Origin: Delftia sp. PS-11
GTDB lineage: Bacteria > Pseudomonadota > Gammaproteobacteria > Burkholderiales > Burkholderiaceae_C
Direction: 5' to 3'
NCBI RefSeq assembly: GCF_029870285.1
Contig: NZ_JACSYA010000003.1
Coordinates: forward strand, 124,001-188,000
DNA: 64,000 bases
In this document: positions 63,229 through 64,000 of the stretch, piece by piece
Layout of the letters: each line of letters begins with the position of its first letter
Numbering within the stretch: position 1 is the first letter of the stretch
Position numbers and translations under genes: made by a program
The notes under the pieces: generated by a model
The model's database searches: none
Seen by the model: the letters and a program-made list of their open reading frames with translations, nothing else
What the model was told of the DNA's origin: nothing

Positions 63229-64000
63229 TCAGGCTGGCAGCTGCGAGCGAATGGCGTCGGCCAGGGCGGCGATGCCCTTGTCGATCTGCTCGGCCGACAC
63301 CGTCACAAACGACAGGCGCAGCGTGTTGGCCTGGGCCTCGCCGGCGTAGAACGGCGCGCCGGGCACGAAGGCCATGCCACGGTCCACGGCAGCGGGCAGC
63401 AGCTTTTGCGCATCCATGCCCTGAGGCAGGCGCACCCACAGGAACATGCCGCCGACCGGGCGGGTCCACTGCACGTCCAGGCCCGCCATCCGGGTCTCCA
63501 GTGCGGCCAGCATGGCGTCGCGCTGCTGCTTGTACATGGCGCGGATGGTGGGCACATGGCGCTCGAGGAAGCCGTCCTTGATGACTTCGGAGACCACGCG
63601 CTGGTTGAAGCCCGGCGTGTGCAGATCGGCAGCCTGCTTGGCCTGCAGCAGCTTGTTGTAGACGGACTTGGGCGCCACAAGGAAGCCGATGCGCAGGCCG
63701 GGGGCCAGCACCTTGGAGAACGAGCCCAGGTAGATCACGCCTTCGGGGTTGCGCGCGGCCAGCGGCAGCGGCGGCTGCTCCTCGAACCACAGGTCGCCGT
63801 AGGGGTTGTCCTCGATCAGGGGAATGTCGAGCTCGCGCGCCTTGTCCGACAGGGCCTGGCGGCGGGCATCGGCCATGGTGCGGCCCGTGGGGTTCTGGAA
63901 GTTGGGCAGCACATAGGCCAGGCGGGCCTTGTCGGCGCCGGTGCCAACCTTGGCGGCAAAGTCTTCGACGATGATGCCCTCGTCATCGCTGTCCACGCCC
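63229..64000 (-). CDS. Class I/II PLP aminotransferase (C-terminal part)
   Basis: The frame is open to the right edge, so the N-terminus is missing (257 codons visible). PLP-binding marks are [25 protein letters not shown] and the Schiff-base lysine in [16 protein letters not shown]. The pattern resembles 2-aminoadipate/valine-pyruvate-type aminotransferases (LysN/AvtA group) and the aminotransferase half of MocR proteins; no HTH can be judged here. It transfers amino groups to a 2-oxo acid. It ends in the terminator at 63187 and lies in the same direction as the PhzF-like gene. Confidence 0.85.
   Translation of the reverse strand, partial: GVDSDDEGIIVEDFAAKVGTGADKARLAYVLPNFQNPTGRTMADARRQALSDKARELDIPLIEDNPYGDLWFEEQPPLPLAARNPEGVIYLGSFSKVLAPGLRIGFLVAPKSVYNKLLQAKQAADLHTPGFNQRVVSEVIKDGFLERHVPTIRAMYKQQRDAMLAALETRMAGLDVQWTRPVGGMFLWVRLPQGMDAQKLLPAAVDRGMAFVPGAPFYAGEAQANTLRLSFVTVSAEQIDKGIAALADAIRSQLPA

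Overview
The window is uniformly high-GC chromosomal DNA from a betaproteobacterium, most likely Comamonadaceae (Delftia/Comamonas/Acidovorax type). This rests on gene content: six Bug (TctC-like) periplasmic receptors without TctA/TctB permeases, a phenylacetate-type enoyl-CoA hydratase/thioesterase/TetR set joined to a branched-chain-type ABC transporter, a DUF2145 operon, and the priA-hemE neighbourhood. I see no insertion sequences, phage genes, CRISPR arrays, tRNA or rRNA genes. The species is inferred, not shown.

Layout. 1-9.2 kb: an XRE regulator running off the left edge, a ceramidase-like membrane hydrolase next to an MFS-PlsC lysophospholipid transporter/acyltransferase, a YiaAB-type membrane protein, a three-gene envelope operon (secreted protein, DUF2145, zinc-ribbon membrane protein), and two adjacent membrane GGDEF proteins, the first catalytically degenerate. 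9.3-18.1 kb: an L-arabonate module (LysR, L-arabonate dehydratase, Bug receptor, L-2-keto-3-deoxyarabonate dehydratase), then a second LysR divergent from an arylsulfotransferase-like gene broken by an in-frame TAG and coupled to a Bug receptor. 18.1-26.9 kb: mostly housekeeping (tgt, universal stress protein, outer-membrane phospholipase A, Rep helicase), an unassigned two-gene pair containing a degenerate small GTPase, and an AEC transporter. 27.0-30.9 kb: a tightly coupled four-gene operon (ArnT-like GT-C, GT2, GtrA, ChbG/NaxD-type deacetylase) that looks like a complete lipid A amino-sugar decoration pathway. 31-36.2 kb: lipoprotein asparaginase, priA, and hemE, with DnaA-box-like sites between the last two.

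36.4-44.5 kb: a Bug receptor, then paaG-paaI-tetR-livK-livH-livMG(fused)-livF, with TetR-type operator palindromes before paaG and possibly before livK; this looks like uptake and partial processing of phenylacetate-like aromatics. 44.5-49.6 kb: a leftward operon MBL hydrolase - FAD monooxygenase - DUF2783 - Bug receptor, divergent from an IclR regulator with a 16-bp palindrome between them; probably another aromatic-acid pathway. 49.6-57.2 kb: a dCache chemoreceptor, an OlsB-like N-acyltransferase, NhaA, a small membrane protein and DsbD. 57.4-64 kb: Bug receptor plus creatininase-family amidohydrolase, another Bug receptor, a DUF3053 lipoprotein lying between two copies of the 3' end of a histidine-phosphatase gene, a PhzF-family protein with an internal 15-bp tandem repeat, and a class I/II aminotransferase running off the right edge.

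The main themes are uptake and breakdown of organic, aromatic and sugar acids and remodelling of the envelope (lipid A, lysophospholipids, ornithine lipids, phospholipase A). The most noteworthy loci are the lipid A decoration operon, the degenerate/intact GGDEF pair, the unassigned GTPase pair at 24.7-25.9 kb, the IclR-linked monooxygenase operon and the recombination scar around the DUF3053 gene.
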